From Actinokineospora sp. NBRC 105648 (GTDB lineage: Bacteria > Actinomycetota > Actinomycetes > Mycobacteriales > Pseudonocardiaceae), in the NCBI RefSeq assembly GCF_030269645.1, contig NZ_BSTR01000020.1:67741-131740 (forward strand): a stretch of 64,000 bases of DNA, written 5' to 3'. The notes below the pieces were generated by a model that searched no databases, was not told the DNA's origin, and worked only from the letters and a program-made list of their open reading frames with translations. Positions 63,730 through 64,000 of this stretch are shown here, in pieces. Every line of letters starts with the position of its first letter. Within the stretch, counting starts at the first letter, position 1. Both the position numbers and the translations under genes were made by a program.

Positions 63730-64000
63730 CAGGGCTAGATCAAGATCACCTTGAGTAGCGGAGTGTCACTTTAGGTGGCGAGTAGTGGCAGTGCTCTGGT
63801 GCGATCTCGGCAGATTGATTCGGTAGTTCGCTTGATGTCATGATGACCGTTGAGTCGCAGCAGGCCGGCGGCAAGATTTTTGAGTGTCGCCATGGCTCGT
63901 GGCCCGCTTCCGGTGTGCGATTGATGCGCGTCTTCGCGCCAGGTGACGTCACGTACGTAATGAGATTTGTTCTCTATTCCCCAGTGTTCGCGAGTGTAGG
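63730..64000 (-). mobile_element. ISAs1-family insertion sequence, right part only
   Basis: CAGGGCTAGATCAAGATCA at about 63729-63747 looks like the terminal inverted repeat of an ISAs1 element. The transposase begins inside and runs past the window end. The other end is not in the window. Confidence 0.7.
63771..64000 (-). CDS. ISAs1-family transposase, C-terminal part (continues beyond window)
   Basis: A partial frame at the window edge: HWGIENKSHYVRDVTWREDA, GSGPRAMATLKNLAAGLLRL and CRDRTRALPLLAT before the TAA at 63771-63773. HWGIEN and the GPRAMATLKN block are hallmark ISAs1/H-repeat transposase motifs. It is intact as far as visible. Confidence 0.88.
   Translation of the reverse strand, partial: YTREHWGIENKSHYVRDVTWREDAHQSHTGSGPRAMATLKNLAAGLLRLNGHHDIKRTTESICRDRTRALPLLAT

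Overview
The window is GC-rich actinobacterial DNA with many GTG starts and 4-base start/stop overlaps. The gene families (SpoVT-like remnant, LCP protein with a Pro/Arg/Gly tail, MobA-like transferase, giant NRPS genes) suggest a Pseudonocardiales-like soil actinomycete. That placement is an inference; there is no rRNA or tRNA here to fix it.

The first third (0.2-28.9 kb) is ordinary chromosomal content. It starts with a PAP2-like phosphatase and a lipid-methylation operon (cyclopropane-fatty-acid-synthase-like enzyme, DUF1295 membrane protein, peroxiredoxin), then a secreted cyclophilin, an LCP cell-wall ligase and a pentapeptide-like membrane protein. A second lipid operon follows (FAD oxidoreductase, DUF1365, second CFA-synthase-like enzyme). 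Next come two alpha/beta hydrolases, a nucleotidyltransferase, a SIS protein, and an ABC exporter divergent from a DesKR-type two-component system around a palindromic operator. A secreted serine hydrolase and a complete Dpp/Opp-type peptide ABC operon ending in a gamma-glutamyltransferase close this part. The GntR/FCD repressor beside the peptide operon shares a GTATAC motif with the operon's own promoter.

From 29 to 42 kb the region is mosaic. It holds a decayed IS5 transposase; an ApbE/FMN-binding/ferric-reductase-like redox operon; an HxlR regulator divergent from an ABM-truncated-haemoglobin fusion; a stand-alone receiver protein; small secreted and membrane proteins; and several kilobases of frameshifted remnants.

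From 42.0 to 62.1 kb lies one minus-strand operon of about 20 kb encoding a hybrid NRPS-PKS line. Four enzymes (ACP, acyl-CoA dehydrogenase, FkbH-like HAD protein, 3-hydroxyacyl-CoA dehydrogenase) match the glyceryl-ACP to hydroxymalonyl-ACP pathway but lack the O-methyltransferase. A 3,028-residue NRPS reads A-PCP-C-PCP-E-C-PCP-C-A-PCP, with two modules lacking adenylation domains. A 2,263-residue protein reads KS-(gutted AT)-ACP-C-A-PCP-E-like. A KASIII-like protein follows, then a 27-codon coupled mini-ORF. No thioesterase, MbtH protein, trans-acyltransferase, phosphopantetheinyl transferase or exporter is visible. The logic suggests a peptide elongated once with hydroxymalonate, probably after leucine. 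This is the strongest candidate for an undescribed system.

The right end carries small membrane proteins and, at the edge, an ISAs1-family element inserted into an IS5-family transposase remnant.
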